The notes under the pieces are model-generated. The model was not told the DNA's origin. It was given only the letters and a program-made list of their open reading frames with translations, and searched no databases. The translations under genes were made by a program, and so were the position numbers. From Klebsiella sp. RIT-PI-d (GTDB lineage: Bacteria; Pseudomonadota; Gammaproteobacteria; Enterobacterales; Enterobacteriaceae), in assembly GCF_001187865.1 (NCBI RefSeq), contig NZ_LGIT01000004.1, positions 310,001 to 374,000 on the forward strand: a DNA stretch of 64,000 nucleotides. The letters are read 5' to 3'. Below, piece after piece: positions 9,537 through 18,983 of the stretch (positions are counted from its first letter, which is position 1; every line of letters starts with the position of its first letter).

Positions 9537-10583
9537 ATGAAAATTCTGGTGATCGGCCCGTCATGGGTGGGCGACATGATGATGTCGCAAAGTCTCTATC
9601 GCACGCTCAAGGCACGCTATCCCCAGGCGACGATTGACGTGATGGCACCGGCGTGGTGCCGTCCGCTGTTATCGCGTATGCCGGAAGTCAGCGAGGCAAT
9701 CCCGATGCCGCTCGGTCATGGTGCGCTGGAGATTGGCGCGCGGCGCAAGCTGGGCCGCAGTTTACGCGGGCGCCATTACGATCGCGCCGTGGTGCTGCCG
9801 AACTCGTTTAAATCTGCGCTGATCCCGTTCTTTGCCGGTATTCCGTCGCGCACGGGCTGGCGCGGTGAAATGCGTTACGGCCTGCTTAACGATGCGCGAG
9901 TACTGGATAAAAACGCCTGGCCGCTGATGGTCGAGCGTTACGTCGCGCTGGCTTACGATAAAGGCACGATGACCTGCGCACAAGACCTTCCACAGCCGCT
10001 GCTGTGGCCTGCGCTGGCAGTAAGCGATGAAGAGAAAGTAACCACCTGCGAAACATTTAGTCTCTCGACAGAACGCCCACTCATCGGCTTTTGCCCCGGC
10101 GCAGAATTTGGCCCGGCCAAACGCTGGCCGCACTATCATTATGCAGAGCTGGCGAAACAGCTTATCGATGAAGGATACCAGGTCGTATTATTTGGTTCAG
10201 CAAAAGATCATGACGCGGGCAATGAAATTCTTGCTGCGCTGAGTATTGAGCAACAGGCGTGGTGTCGTAACCTGGCGGGAGAAACCCAGCTTGAGCAAGC
10301 CGTGATCCTGATTGCGGCGTGCAGCGCTGTTGTTAGCAACGACTCCGGGTTAATGCACGTAGCCGCCGCGCTGGGGCGTCCTTTGGTCGCACTTTATGGT
10401 CCCAGCAGCCCTGATTTCACTCCTCCGCTATCACATAAAGCACGCGTTATTCGGCTTATTGAAGGCTACCACAAAGTCCGCAAAGGCGATGCTGCCGAGG
10501 GCTATCATCAAAGTCTGATCGATATTACGCCACAACGCGTACTGGAAGAACTCAATGCCCTTTTGCTGGATGAGGAAGCCTGA
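9537..10583 (+). CDS. waaF: ADP-heptose--LPS heptosyltransferase II
   Basis: Family 9 glycosyltransferase adding the second heptose of the LPS inner core at the cytoplasmic face of the inner membrane. The 348-residue product starts at MKILVIGPSWVGD, the standard N-terminus. The ATG at 9528 (MKG) would add three residues and lies upstream of the GAAGGG ribosome binding site that fits 9537. The C-terminal donor-binding stretch is NDSGLMHVAAALGRP (about 262-276). It is 83 bases downstream of hldD and 3 bases upstream of waaC. Confidence 0.96.
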   Translation: MKILVIGPSWVGDMMMSQSLYRTLKARYPQATIDVMAPAWCRPLLSRMPEVSEAIPMPLGHGALEIGARRKLGRSLRGRHYDRAVVLPNSFKSALIPFFAGIPSRTGWRGEMRYGLLNDARVLDKNAWPLMVERYVALAYDKGTMTCAQDLPQPLLWPALAVSDEEKVTTCETFSLSTERPLIGFCPGAEFGPAKRWPHYHYAELAKQLIDEGYQVVLFGSAKDHDAGNEILAALSIEQQAWCRNLAGETQLEQAVILIAACSAVVSNDSGLMHVAAALGRPLVALYGPSSPDFTPPLSHKARVIRLIEGYHKVRKGDAAEGYHQSLIDITPQRVLEELNALLLDEEA

Positions 10584-10586
10584 CGG

Positions 10587-11552
10587 ATGCGGGTATTAAT
10601 TGTTAAGACATCATCAATGGGCGATGTGCTGCATACACTTCCTGCGCTGACCGATGCTCAGCGTGCTTTGCCAGGCATTCAATTTGACTGGGTAGTTGAA
10701 GAAGGTTTTGCACAAATTCCCTCCTGGCATGAAACCGTCGAGCGTGTGCTGCCCGTGGCAATCCGTCGCTGGCGCAAAGCATGGTTTTCCGCCGAGGTAA
10801 AAGCTGAACGCAACGCGTTTTATAACCGTTTACGTGAAGTAGAGTATGATGCCATCATTGACGCTCAGGGGCTGGTGAAAAGTGCAGCGCTGGTAACGCG
10901 ACTGGCACGCGGCATAAAGCATGGCATGAACTGGAAAAGCGCTCGCGAGCCGCTGGCAAGCCTGTTTTATCAGCGTCGGCATAACATCGCAAAACAGCAA
11001 CATGCCGTCGAACGCACGCGCGAATTGTTTGCCAAAAGTCTGGGCTATGGTCAACCTGAAACTCAGGGTGATTACGCTATTGCGCAGCACTTTTCGACTA
11101 ATCTGAAAGCCCGGGGCGAGCGTTATGCGGTATTTTTGCATGCCACCACGCGCGACGATAAGCACTGGCCGGAAGAACACTGGCGTCAGCTAACAGGCTT
11201 ATTGCGCGATGCCGGCATACGTATCAAACTACCGTGGGGTGCGCCTCATGAAGAGGCTCGGGCGAAAAGACTGGCAGAAGGATTTGATTACGTAGACGTG
11301 CTACCGCGTATGAGTCTGGAAGCCATCGCCATGGTACTTGCAGGGGCAGAATTTGTGGTTTCTGTCGATACGGGGCTAAGTCATCTGACGGCAGCGCTGG
11401 ATCGTCCTAATATTACGCTTTATGGTCCAACCGACCCGGGATTGATTGGCGGCTACGGTAAAAATCAGCTGGCACTCACGTCTCCAGGCGTTACAACTCG
11501 CGAGATATCACCTGATATGGTTTTTGAGCATTTAACTAACCTGAGTGAATAA
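10587..11552 (+). CDS. waaC: ADP-heptose--LPS heptosyltransferase I
   Basis: Family 9 glycosyltransferase that adds the first heptose to Kdo2-lipid A. 321 residues (E. coli 319). The N-terminus MRVLIVKTSSMGDVLHTLPAL and the donor-site motif SVDTGLSHLTAALDRPN (about 260) are typical; Asp13 in MGD corresponds to the catalytic acid. The C-terminal 25 residues differ from E. coli, as is common at this gene's boundary with the variable outer-core segment. The stop overlaps the region of the waaL start, suggesting coupled translation. Confidence 0.96.
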   Translation: MRVLIVKTSSMGDVLHTLPALTDAQRALPGIQFDWVVEEGFAQIPSWHETVERVLPVAIRRWRKAWFSAEVKAERNAFYNRLREVEYDAIIDAQGLVKSAALVTRLARGIKHGMNWKSAREPLASLFYQRRHNIAKQQHAVERTRELFAKSLGYGQPETQGDYAIAQHFSTNLKARGERYAVFLHATTRDDKHWPEEHWRQLTGLLRDAGIRIKLPWGAPHEEARAKRLAEGFDYVDVLPRMSLEAIAMVLAGAEFVVSVDTGLSHLTAALDRPNITLYGPTDPGLIGGYGKNQLALTSPGVTTREISPDMVFEHLTNLSE

Positions 11553-11553
11553 G

Positions 11554-12813
11554 ATGATATTACAGGGAAAGACCTTCTCTCCGGCCGCTAAAAAAGCGTG
11601 CGAATGGACACTGTGTACGGGTTTACTGGCAACACTGTTCTCACTCCTGTTGGTCAATGTCGATCTCGCCGCAAAATTGTTCAGCATAACCGCGTTGGTT
11701 TCTCTGGTGTATGTTATCGCCGAGCGCAAACAACTTTCTTCGAAAAAAACGCTGCTGACGCTCGCCGGCATCATCTTGTTAATGGGAATTTACAACCTGC
11801 TATGGCTGGAAATTTTTAAACCAGAAAAAACGGTTTTCTCAGGTGCCTATCGCGCTTACCTGTATACCGCACGGATGTTGATTGCTGGCACCTTTATTAT
11901 CCTGGCCTTTAGCGTCATCACGCAAAATGTACGGCAGTTTATCGTCGCTGGATTATCAGTGCTGCTGGTCGCAACGGCCATTTACGCAGGCGTGGAACAG
12001 TCACACCTCGAAGTACCGCGTATTGTTCTGGCCTTTAAAGTGGCAACGACCGCAGCCTATTGCGTGTCTCTGATCGGCATCGTTTGCAGCGCCTGGCTTA
12101 TCCAGCTTAAACCCAAATTTTATCCCTTCTTATTGGCATTAATCTCAGTATGCGTGTTAGTCACCCTGGCGCTGAACGAAACCCGGGCCGCGATGCTAAC
12201 GTATCCGCTCATCATTCTGATGCTGCTGCTGGCAAATTACTCACATTCGAGAAAAGCACTGCTTAAGCGCGCCGCTGTGTTTTTTGTTTTGCTGATCGTT
12301 TGTAGCGTAGCCATGAAAGATATTATTCATCAGCGCACGCAAAATTTAATGAGTGACATTACTAACTATCAAAATAAAAACAGTAATACCTCAGTGGGTG
12401 CGCGCCTTGCAATGTACCAGGTGGGCTTGCAAACGATGAAAGTTAATCTCTTTGGGCAATCAATGGAAGCGCGTCAGGATGCTATTTCTGCAATGATAAA
12501 AGCGCACCCGGAGTTTTCAGGCGCGGCACCCTACACAAACATCCATTTGCATAATGAAGTCATCGAAACGCTGTCATTAAAAGGCGTAACAGGCACGTTA
12601 CTGCTGATTACGCTCTATATTACACTTATTTATTATTCAATCAGGCATAAAAACATATCGCTTTTTAGCGTAACACTTGCAATGATGTTGTTCGGCCTTT
12701 CTGATGTTTTATTCTACTCACGAGAAACGCCGATGGTTGCAGCATCGTGTATCGCACTTTGCATATTATTACAACATAATAAAGTTAATGATGAACGAAA
12801 AGCCTGTTCTTAG
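11554..12813 (+). CDS. waaL: O-antigen ligase family protein (WaaL)
   Basis: 419-residue polytopic inner-membrane protein with about ten to twelve hydrophobic segments and a large periplasmic loop (about 240-340), the architecture of O-antigen ligases, which move O-antigen from undecaprenyl diphosphate onto the finished core. ETRAAMLTYP (about 207) and HLHNEVIETLSLKG (about 330) contain the Arg and His residues typical of the family. The position right after waaC supports the call. A GTG at 11545 is an alternative start overlapping waaC; the ATG at 11554 is preferred. The sequence is unlike the K-12 and LT2 ligases I can recall, so the acceptor core is probably of another type. Confidence 0.85.
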   Translation: MILQGKTFSPAAKKACEWTLCTGLLATLFSLLLVNVDLAAKLFSITALVSLVYVIAERKQLSSKKTLLTLAGIILLMGIYNLLWLEIFKPEKTVFSGAYRAYLYTARMLIAGTFIILAFSVITQNVRQFIVAGLSVLLVATAIYAGVEQSHLEVPRIVLAFKVATTAAYCVSLIGIVCSAWLIQLKPKFYPFLLALISVCVLVTLALNETRAAMLTYPLIILMLLLANYSHSRKALLKRAAVFFVLLIVCSVAMKDIIHQRTQNLMSDITNYQNKNSNTSVGARLAMYQVGLQTMKVNLFGQSMEARQDAISAMIKAHPEFSGAAPYTNIHLHNEVIETLSLKGVTGTLLLITLYITLIYYSIRHKNISLFSVTLAMMLFGLSDVLFYSRETPMVAASCIALCILLQHNKVNDERKACS

Positions 12814-13771
12814 CATAATCATGGCGACACATAATAATGGCGACCTGGCGTCAGATGCCATCATGTCCGTTATAAGTAAGATGCCAGATAATTGTGAGTT
12901 ACTTGTCATCAATGACGGTTCTACGGATAAATCTGACCAGATTATCCGTGAACTAACACAGAAATATCATCACATACGTTATTACTATCAACCTAAAAGC
13001 GGCGTCTCTATCGCCCGTAATCGGGGTATTGAACTCAGCCGCGGTGATTATCTTGCCTTTATTGATGGCGACGATCTGTACAGTGAAAATTTCTTTGACG
13101 TCATTATGCCTCTTCTGCATAAGCAGCAATATGACATTATTGCCTATGACAACACTCGTGATTACGATGTTTTTGCTGCGGCGCAAAAAGATCGTTCACA
13201 CGACAAAATAGATGCTCGCTACGCAGAAATTATTCGAAAAACCTTTAAAGTGTCGCACTGGCAGGTATGGAGCCGCGTATTTAAAAGAGATATTATTGGC
13301 GCTGACCGCTTTCCGGAAGCGCTTTCTTATTATGAAGATGTTTCTTTTACGCCTTTTCAATATTTGAAAAGTAAACAGCTTTGTAAAATAAACAGCATAC
13401 TCTACTATTATCGCAAGAACAGATTAAGTGTCACCGAAACCCATCAGGAAAACGACATTATCGATATGTCATATGCCCTGAATAAATTCATCGAAAATGT
13501 AAAAAATCATCCTGAAACGGCATCTCTAACCACTATGGCAATGATGAATTGCTATATTGAATTAAGAAAGAAAACCAGGAAGATGCGTGGCTACTATAGT
13601 TACAATGAAAAAGAAATGCAGTTAATCGGTAATTTGAGAGACGCTTGTCTGTATAAGAACATAGATAGAAAACATAAAAAATTCTATTTGCGAGTCAAAC
13701 TTTATCAGTTTGATCTTATCTTTTCACGTTTAAAATACAGACTACTGCCCCGCTGGATGAGAAAGCAATAA
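12788..13771 (+). CDS. Family 2 glycosyltransferase (WaaV-like) of the outer core
   Basis: 327-residue GT-A transferase: LSIIMATHNN at the N-terminus, INDGST near 38, and metal-binding FIDGDD near 93. It overlaps the end of waaL by 26 bases and runs the same way. The open frame reaches further upstream (12704), but that part lies inside waaL; ATGATG at 12788/12791 begins the family-like sequence. In R1-type E. coli cores a GT2 gene, waaV, follows waaL, so a beta-glucosyltransferase role is a reasonable guess. The substrate is not determinable here. The 3' half is AT-rich and Lys-rich. Confidence 0.75.
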   Translation: MMNEKPVLSIIMATHNNGDLASDAIMSVISKMPDNCELLVINDGSTDKSDQIIRELTQKYHHIRYYYQPKSGVSIARNRGIELSRGDYLAFIDGDDLYSENFFDVIMPLLHKQQYDIIAYDNTRDYDVFAAAQKDRSHDKIDARYAEIIRKTFKVSHWQVWSRVFKRDIIGADRFPEALSYYEDVSFTPFQYLKSKQLCKINSILYYYRKNRLSVTETHQENDIIDMSYALNKFIENVKNHPETASLTTMAMMNCYIELRKKTRKMRGYYSYNEKEMQLIGNLRDACLYKNIDRKHKKFYLRVKLYQFDLIFSRLKYRLLPRWMRKQ

Positions 13772-13914
13772 ATCCAGCTAATAGTTAAATTAATATTTTT
13801 CTGCTTAACTGAAGATTCCATGGAAGGAACGCTTTACACCACGACTTAACATGTATAGTCAACCCATCAGGAACATGTTATCATTGGCTATAATATTTCG
13901 TTGCAGGTGTAGTT

Positions 13915-14925
13915 ATGTTTGGTCAGCAGCCTATAATCAGCCAACAAACTTTTTCCGGTACCGTCTGCGAACCGTCATCCACAAAGCAGCTTAATATCGC
14001 TTATGGAGTCGACAAAAATTTCCTGTTTGGTGCCTGTATTTCGATAACGTCAATCCTCGAAAATAATAAAAACGTTCCTTTAGCTTTTCATATTTTCTCC
14101 GACTATTCTGACGAAGACCTTTGTAACAAGCTTACTGCGCTTGCGGCCCATTATCAAAGCACTATATCACTCTATATTATTAATAACGATTGCTTTGCTA
14201 CCTTCCCTTATACCGTTCGTTATGCTTATGCCGCCTATTATCGCTTTCTCACCTGCGAATATTTGCAAACCGTAACTGATAGCCTCATCTATCTGGATGC
14301 CGATATTATCTGCAAAGGTAGCGTAGAGCCTCTGTTAAATCTGGACATGGAAGGTAATATTGTTGCGGCGGTCATTGACGTAGAGATGATGCAAAATAGA
14401 GCCGTACAGGTTTTTGGCTTTGAGCCAAATAGCTATTTCAATAGCGGTATGATGTATATCGATTTAAAAGCATGGCAGCGAAATAATATTCTGGAAAAAA
14501 TCATTACGATATTTTCAGATGAAACGCTCGCTGACAAACTAACGTTTCCCGATCAGGATGCGCTAAATCTTTTGCTCAAAGGTCAGGTAAAGTTTATTGA
14601 GCGTGGATATAACACTTTTTACAATTTTGATGATGAGCCGAAAGTAAAAAGAGCCGGTCGCTATAAAGAAATTATCCAGGACAGTACCGTGTTCATCCAC
14701 TATGTGGGGGTCACTAAACCGTGGTTTAGCTGGGCAAAAGAGTATCCGGCAGTGAAGTACTTTACTGATATTTATAACCTTTCTCCATGGCGCAATCAGC
14801 CGCTTTTTGAGGCCAGAACACTTAAGCAGTTCAAAAAAAAATCTGTCCATCAAAAGTATCTGGGTCACCGCGTTGAAGGTTTTAAAACCTGGCTAACTTA
14901 TACCTGGCTGAAAATGAAAAAGTAA
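13915..14925 (+). CDS. Family 8 glycosyltransferase (WaaI/WaaJ/WaaO-like)
   Basis: 336-residue retaining hexosyltransferase for the LPS outer core. The N-terminal LNIAYGVDKNFLFG block (about 26-39) is the signature of WaaI/WaaO/WaaJ; the Mn-binding DXD is in YLDADIIC (about 127). PDQDALNLLL (about 210) and HYVGVTKPW (about 262) complete the GT8 pattern. It has its own upstream gap with a TATAAT at 13889-13894 and ends in a strong terminator. Which hexose it adds, and to what, cannot be read from sequence. Confidence 0.8.
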   Translation: MFGQQPIISQQTFSGTVCEPSSTKQLNIAYGVDKNFLFGACISITSILENNKNVPLAFHIFSDYSDEDLCNKLTALAAHYQSTISLYIINNDCFATFPYTVRYAYAAYYRFLTCEYLQTVTDSLIYLDADIICKGSVEPLLNLDMEGNIVAAVIDVEMMQNRAVQVFGFEPNSYFNSGMMYIDLKAWQRNNILEKIITIFSDETLADKLTFPDQDALNLLLKGQVKFIERGYNTFYNFDDEPKVKRAGRYKEIIQDSTVFIHYVGVTKPWFSWAKEYPAVKYFTDIYNLSPWRNQPLFEARTLKQFKKKSVHQKYLGHRVEGFKTWLTYTWLKMKK

Positions 14926-14938
14926 GCCATGAAAAGAG

Positions 14939-14967
14939 GCACTGGTATTAATACCAGTGCTTTTTTT
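14939..14967 (+). terminator. Rho-independent terminator after the outer-core GT8 gene
   Basis: A perfect ten-base-pair stem GCACTGGTAT/ATACCAGTGC with a two-base loop, followed by seven T. It ends rightward transcription of the hldD side of the waa locus. The T-run reaches the stop codon of the convergent GT8 gene. Confidence 0.9.
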
Positions 14968-15910
14968 ATTTTGCTAATTTCTTTCTGATATAGCCGGTAT
15001 AATAACGTAATCCATCCAGCAACTGCCCTTTCTTAAAGGCGTTACTGGCGTAAACCCGATAATCTGTTGCGCGCATACGAGTGCTGTAGCTGCGTAGCGG
15101 AGACTCACGCCAGGCGGTAAAGTTGCGATAGAAAAGATAAAGATGCTGCCCGGTGCCCCGATGCTCCTGATACCACGGTTTACGTCCGCCAGTAAAGTGC
15201 ATAATAGTTGGCACTCGTTCAGGGTGATAAATAAAGTTCTGCTGCTGTTCTTCGTTTAACAGCGTATAGAGCAGATTCCATTTCTTATCGATGAAAATGA
15301 CATTGTCTTGCAGAACAAGATTTAATGCATCCTGATCGAGATACTTTAACTGCCCTTTTCGCTCCCGCAATATATCCTGCGTCTTACGCTCAACGTCATG
15401 GGCCAGCCAGGCCGGGCGATTAATATACATGAACCCGGCATTAAAATAGCGCTTGTCGGTCATACCGATGCGCTGGCTATTTTTACGGTTAATCTCTTGC
15501 GAGTTATCCGTAACGACCGCGCAAACGACATCATCAATATTGATTGTCAGTAATTCAGCTAATGAAGAAAAACAGAGCGTATCGACGTCCAGGTAAACAA
15601 ATCGCCTGACCTCTTCGGGAAGCAGACGCGGAACCAGAAGCCGTATATAGGTTGATTTGTTGATGTGCGCTAACGATGATTGACCATCATATTTTTCAAG
15701 ATCGGCATCATCAATTTTGTAGACTGAAATATTGCCTGCCTGCGCTCTCACTTTATTAAGCTGCACGTCGCTTACGTCATAAGAAAAAACGTGAAAATGG
15801 ACGTCGTTATCTAAGTTATTATGATAAACCGACGCCAGAGACGTTGCGAGATATTCGATATAATTACCGTCAGAGCAAAAAACGACGTGGATTGTGGATT
15901 CCATATGCAT
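14966..15910 (-). CDS. Family 8 glycosyltransferase, last gene of the waaG operon
   Basis: 314-residue GT8 hexosyltransferase. HVVFCSDGNYIEYLATSLASV at the N-terminus, DXD in YLDVDTLC (about 104), LDQDALNLVL (about 190) and HFTGGRKPW (about 240) are the family motifs. It follows waaP with a TAATG stop/start overlap, so the two are translationally coupled. In other enterics the gene after waaP is waaO/waaI (first outer-core hexose after Glc I) or waaB. It resembles the other GT8 here only in the core motifs, so it probably makes a different linkage. Function beyond outer-core hexosyltransferase is inference. Confidence 0.8.
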   Translation of the reverse strand: MHMESTIHVVFCSDGNYIEYLATSLASVYHNNLDNDVHFHVFSYDVSDVQLNKVRAQAGNISVYKIDDADLEKYDGQSSLAHINKSTYIRLLVPRLLPEEVRRFVYLDVDTLCFSSLAELLTINIDDVVCAVVTDNSQEINRKNSQRIGMTDKRYFNAGFMYINRPAWLAHDVERKTQDILRERKGQLKYLDQDALNLVLQDNVIFIDKKWNLLYTLLNEEQQQNFIYHPERVPTIMHFTGGRKPWYQEHRGTGQHLYLFYRNFTAWRESPLRSYSTRMRATDYRVYASNAFKKGQLLDGLRYYTGYIRKKLAK

Positions 15911-16707
15911 TACAGACCCTTACGCAGCGTTCTTTCTTTGATCTTTTGCGCCCTGACCTGTGCGCTGGCGATCAGACTATGCTCATCACGCAGAATGTCA
16001 CGCAGCGGACGGCCAAAATATACTTTCATAAAATAGAAAACGTCAGCCGTGGTCAGCCCAATATCCAGCGACGAGAAATAGAGTCCAATCAGATCTTTGT
16101 TTCTCCAGCGCAGGGGAACGGCCGGGCGAATTTGAGCACGATGGAGATCAATAACGGATAATTTGGGTGCATCGCTGGACGGATCGTAAGGGAGATGCAA
16201 TAAGAAATGGCAGAGATAACAGTCGCGATGATTGACGCCTGCGGCATGCATCTTCTTCACCATCGTGGCCAGATGTGAGATAAGTTTGCGTTTGGCCTTA
16301 TGACCAGGCGGCTGGCTTTTCCATTGTGCGCAATAATCTTCCAGGCTAATCGTATCTGTCAGTTCTTCGGTAATAATAAATGAGGTGATCGTGACCGGGT
16401 TGGTCCCTTTCATGCCAAAAGCCACGCCGTGCATGGTATCTACTCCGACCTCGGACAGGCGATGAATCGCCTTCCACTCGCGGTCTGCGCCCAGTACGGG
16501 CAGGCGAAACGACAGCAGATTTTTGACAACTTCTTTCGTCGTCGTACCGTAATGGATCTTTATAAAATAGCCGCTGTTATCAATTTCAAAGCGCAGCGTT
16601 TTACGCGTTTCAAGCGCCCGATAAACGTGGCCCGTGAGCTGCTCTATTTCGTGAAAAGGATCTTTACCCTGCCACAGCGTTTTGAATGGTTCTTTTAATT
16701 CAACCAT
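15910..16707 (-). CDS. waaP: LPS core heptose(I) kinase
   Basis: Phosphorylates heptose I of the inner core; this phosphate is needed for outer-membrane integrity and for later WaaQ/WaaY reactions. 265 residues, the same length as E. coli WaaP and collinear. Starts MVELKEP; kinase catalytic loop [17 protein letters not shown] (about 158-174, Asp in HRD) and [11 protein letters not shown] (metal-binding Asp). Third in the leftward waaG-waaQ-waaP-GT8 operon, 15 bases after waaQ. Confidence 0.96.
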   Translation of the reverse strand: MVELKEPFKTLWQGKDPFHEIEQLTGHVYRALETRKTLRFEIDNSGYFIKIHYGTTTKEVVKNLLSFRLPVLGADREWKAIHRLSEVGVDTMHGVAFGMKGTNPVTITSFIITEELTDTISLEDYCAQWKSQPPGHKAKRKLISHLATMVKKMHAAGVNHRDCYLCHFLLHLPYDPSSDAPKLSVIDLHRAQIRPAVPLRWRNKDLIGLYFSSLDIGLTTADVFYFMKVYFGRPLRDILRDEHSLIASAQVRAQKIKERTLRKGL

Positions 16708-16722
16708 TTTTCCCCACCATTA

Positions 16723-17796
16723 TTATTCTGCATTGTTGTTGAAAACGGTCTTTGCCGCAGGATACTGCGCTAACATCCGGTCTGCTGCTGCAATAACATC
16801 TTCAGCCGGAATACAGGTCATATAGCGATAACTGCGATCGAGATCTTTACGCTGCGGCATGGGTTGATAATCACCAGCCCAAAGTAGCTCCAGTTTCTCC
16901 GTCCACGGGTGCCAGAAGCGATGTTTAGTGGCGCCGAAGAGACACACAACCGGGGTATCAACCGCTGCCGCAATATGTCCGGGAGCAGAGTCAACACCGA
17001 TAAACAATGCCGCATGGTCGATCAGGGCGGCCAGCTGTGGAAAAGAGGTCTTACCGGCGAACTGCGTCACCGGTTTGCGGGTACATTGCCGCACGATATC
17101 ATCAATGATATCGGCATCTTCTTTGCCCGGACCTGCCGTCAGAATCACGTCATAGCCTTTGTCCATAAGATGATTAATGACGGCGGCAAACTTGTCGTTA
17201 TCCCAGCATTTGAATATCTGCCGGGCGGTGGGCTGAATAGCAATGTACTCTTTTGTGATGCCCAGTTCATTCATTCTGGCTTTCAGGCGATCCCAGTGCT
17301 GGATGCTATACCGCATAGCGGTTTTGGTCTCTTCAGGCGCAATATCAAGCAGCGTCAAAATAGATAAATTTTGCGGCACAATGTGCTCACCCGCATCGTC
17401 CAGCGTTTTATCGAACGCGTTCATCCAGTAAGACGATTTTCTTCGGCCGAACGTAAAACCAATTTTCAGGCGGGCAGGAATACAGCGAATAACCAGGCCC
17501 AGCAGCTTCTGGCTTGAGAGATTCACAATCAGATCGTAATTATTTTTCCGCAGCGCACGGATGATATGGAAAATATTGGTGACTTTAGTCAGCGCAGAGG
17601 ACTTTTTGTCTGCAATACCATAAATTTGGTGCAGATGCGGATTTTCAGAAATGATCTGAACCGTAGAATTATAAACCATCATATCAATCTGAGCGTCAGG
17701 GTACTGCGCTTTCAAGGTACTGATAACGGGCGTCGTAAGCAGTACATCTCCCTGAAACTTTAATTTGATAATCAGAATTTTTTTAAATTTACTCAT
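16723..17796 (-). CDS. waaQ: LPS heptosyltransferase III
   Basis: Family 9 heptosyltransferase that adds the branching third heptose to heptose II. 357 residues (E. coli about 344). KILIIKLKFQGDVLLTTPVI at the N-terminus, QPTARQIFKCWDNDKF (about 188), and the donor-site stretch GVDSAPGHIAAAVDTPV (about 266). The third heptose is the acceptor for WaaH, present upstream in this window. In E. coli waaQ is the first gene of its operon; here waaG comes before it. Confidence 0.94.
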   Translation of the reverse strand: MSKFKKILIIKLKFQGDVLLTTPVISTLKAQYPDAQIDMMVYNSTVQIISENPHLHQIYGIADKKSSALTKVTNIFHIIRALRKNNYDLIVNLSSQKLLGLVIRCIPARLKIGFTFGRRKSSYWMNAFDKTLDDAGEHIVPQNLSILTLLDIAPEETKTAMRYSIQHWDRLKARMNELGITKEYIAIQPTARQIFKCWDNDKFAAVINHLMDKGYDVILTAGPGKEDADIIDDIVRQCTRKPVTQFAGKTSFPQLAALIDHAALFIGVDSAPGHIAAAVDTPVVCLFGATKHRFWHPWTEKLELLWAGDYQPMPQRKDLDRSYRYMTCIPAEDVIAAADRMLAQYPAAKTVFNNNAE

Positions 17797-17870
17797 TATT
17801 TTCCAGATAGTTACGCAGATTCGTGGATCTTATTACATTGCTATCGGCAGTGCACTCAGGCTGCAAATGG

Positions 17871-18983
17871 CTATGCCATAATCATATCGGCAACTTTCTC
17901 AGGTAAGCTATAAATGTCCTGAGTATCGGCATAATTCCGGGCATTTTTTGCCCACTGCTGGCGCAACGCCGGATTTAACGCTGCGCCAGTTAAGGCCGCG
18001 TTCAGACGATCCTGGCGGAAAGGTTCAGTTATGATCTCGCCGCATTGGGCTTTATCAATGTAGTGCGCATAGCCACAGACTTCCGTTGTGAGGATCGGCA
18101 GGCCTGCGGCAATGGCTTCCAGCAGAACAATACCTGCGGCTTCCTGATATGCCGGATGAATAAGCATGTCTGCCGCCATCATCAGATTAGATACGTCATT
18201 TCTGCCCGCATAGAACCAGACCCGATCTTTTACATTTAGCTGGCTGGCCAGTGCTTCATATTTGCCCGGTTTATCCTGACCCACCACCATCAGCCTTGCA
18301 TTTTTTCTGCTATTTTCCGGTAGCGATGCAAACGCCCTGATGCTGCGATCGACCCCTTTACGGGAAAAGTCAGATCCAACCTGCAGGACCAGCAATTCGC
18401 TGGGATCAATATTATTTTCCCGGCGAAACACGTCGCGGCAATCAGCGGCGTGGGCGCTGTATTTACGGTCAGGATAAATTCCCGGCGGCATGATGTGGAA
18501 CCGTGCATCTTCGGTAGCGTAATGCTTTTTAAAATCATTAATCTGCCGGTCGGTCAGCATGAGTAGCTCGGTTTTGGCACCTTTGCGAAAAACCGCTTCT
18601 TCAAAAGCAGCAAAATGGCGATAGCGAGGCGTTAACTTGTAAAAGAAGCCTTTTTCTTTAGCCACTTTTTCTGCGTAGCAGACGTCAGCCGCATAGTAGA
18701 TATCCAGCCCCGGCATCTTGTTGAATCCCACAACTTTATCAACCGGGTTTTGCTGAAGATGGTTATGTACCCACTGATAATAGTCTTTATTCTTACCATG
18801 ATTTGTTGATGACGTTGCCGGAACCATCACGATATCAAGATTGTCGGGACGATCGCCCTGCCAGGAGATAACATAGACCCGCACTTTCACACCGCGTTGT
18901 GCAACGGTTGTTGCGATGCGCAGAAAATCACGCTGCAAACCACCAAAAGGAAAATAGTTATACAAGCAAAATGCGACGATCAT
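17871..18983 (-). CDS. waaG: LPS glucosyltransferase I
   Basis: Family 4 GT-B transferase adding the first outer-core glucose to heptose II. 370 residues (E. coli 374). MIVAFCLYNYFPFGGLQRDF at the N-terminus, VGFNKMPGLDIYYAADVCYAE in the acceptor domain, LQVGSDFSRKGVDRSI (about 190), and EAAGIVLLEAIAAGLP (about 280, catalytic Glu pair). The ATG at 18983 gives the canonical start; an upstream in-frame ATG at 19025 would add 14 foreign residues. First gene of the leftward core operon, 74 bases before waaQ, the reverse of the E. coli order. Confidence 0.95.
   Translation of the reverse strand: MIVAFCLYNYFPFGGLQRDFLRIATTVAQRGVKVRVYVISWQGDRPDNLDIVMVPATSSTNHGKNKDYYQWVHNHLQQNPVDKVVGFNKMPGLDIYYAADVCYAEKVAKEKGFFYKLTPRYRHFAAFEEAVFRKGAKTELLMLTDRQINDFKKHYATEDARFHIMPPGIYPDRKYSAHAADCRDVFRRENNIDPSELLVLQVGSDFSRKGVDRSIRAFASLPENSRKNARLMVVGQDKPGKYEALASQLNVKDRVWFYAGRNDVSNLMMAADMLIHPAYQEAAGIVLLEAIAAGLPILTTEVCGYAHYIDKAQCGEIITEPFRQDRLNAALTGAALNPALRQQWAKNARNYADTQDIYSLPEKVADMIMA

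Noticed and set aside
13858..13882. Repeated AACATG around 13850-13878 as an operator
   Set aside because: Arms are short and imperfect, and the spacer is AT-rich, so chance is likely.
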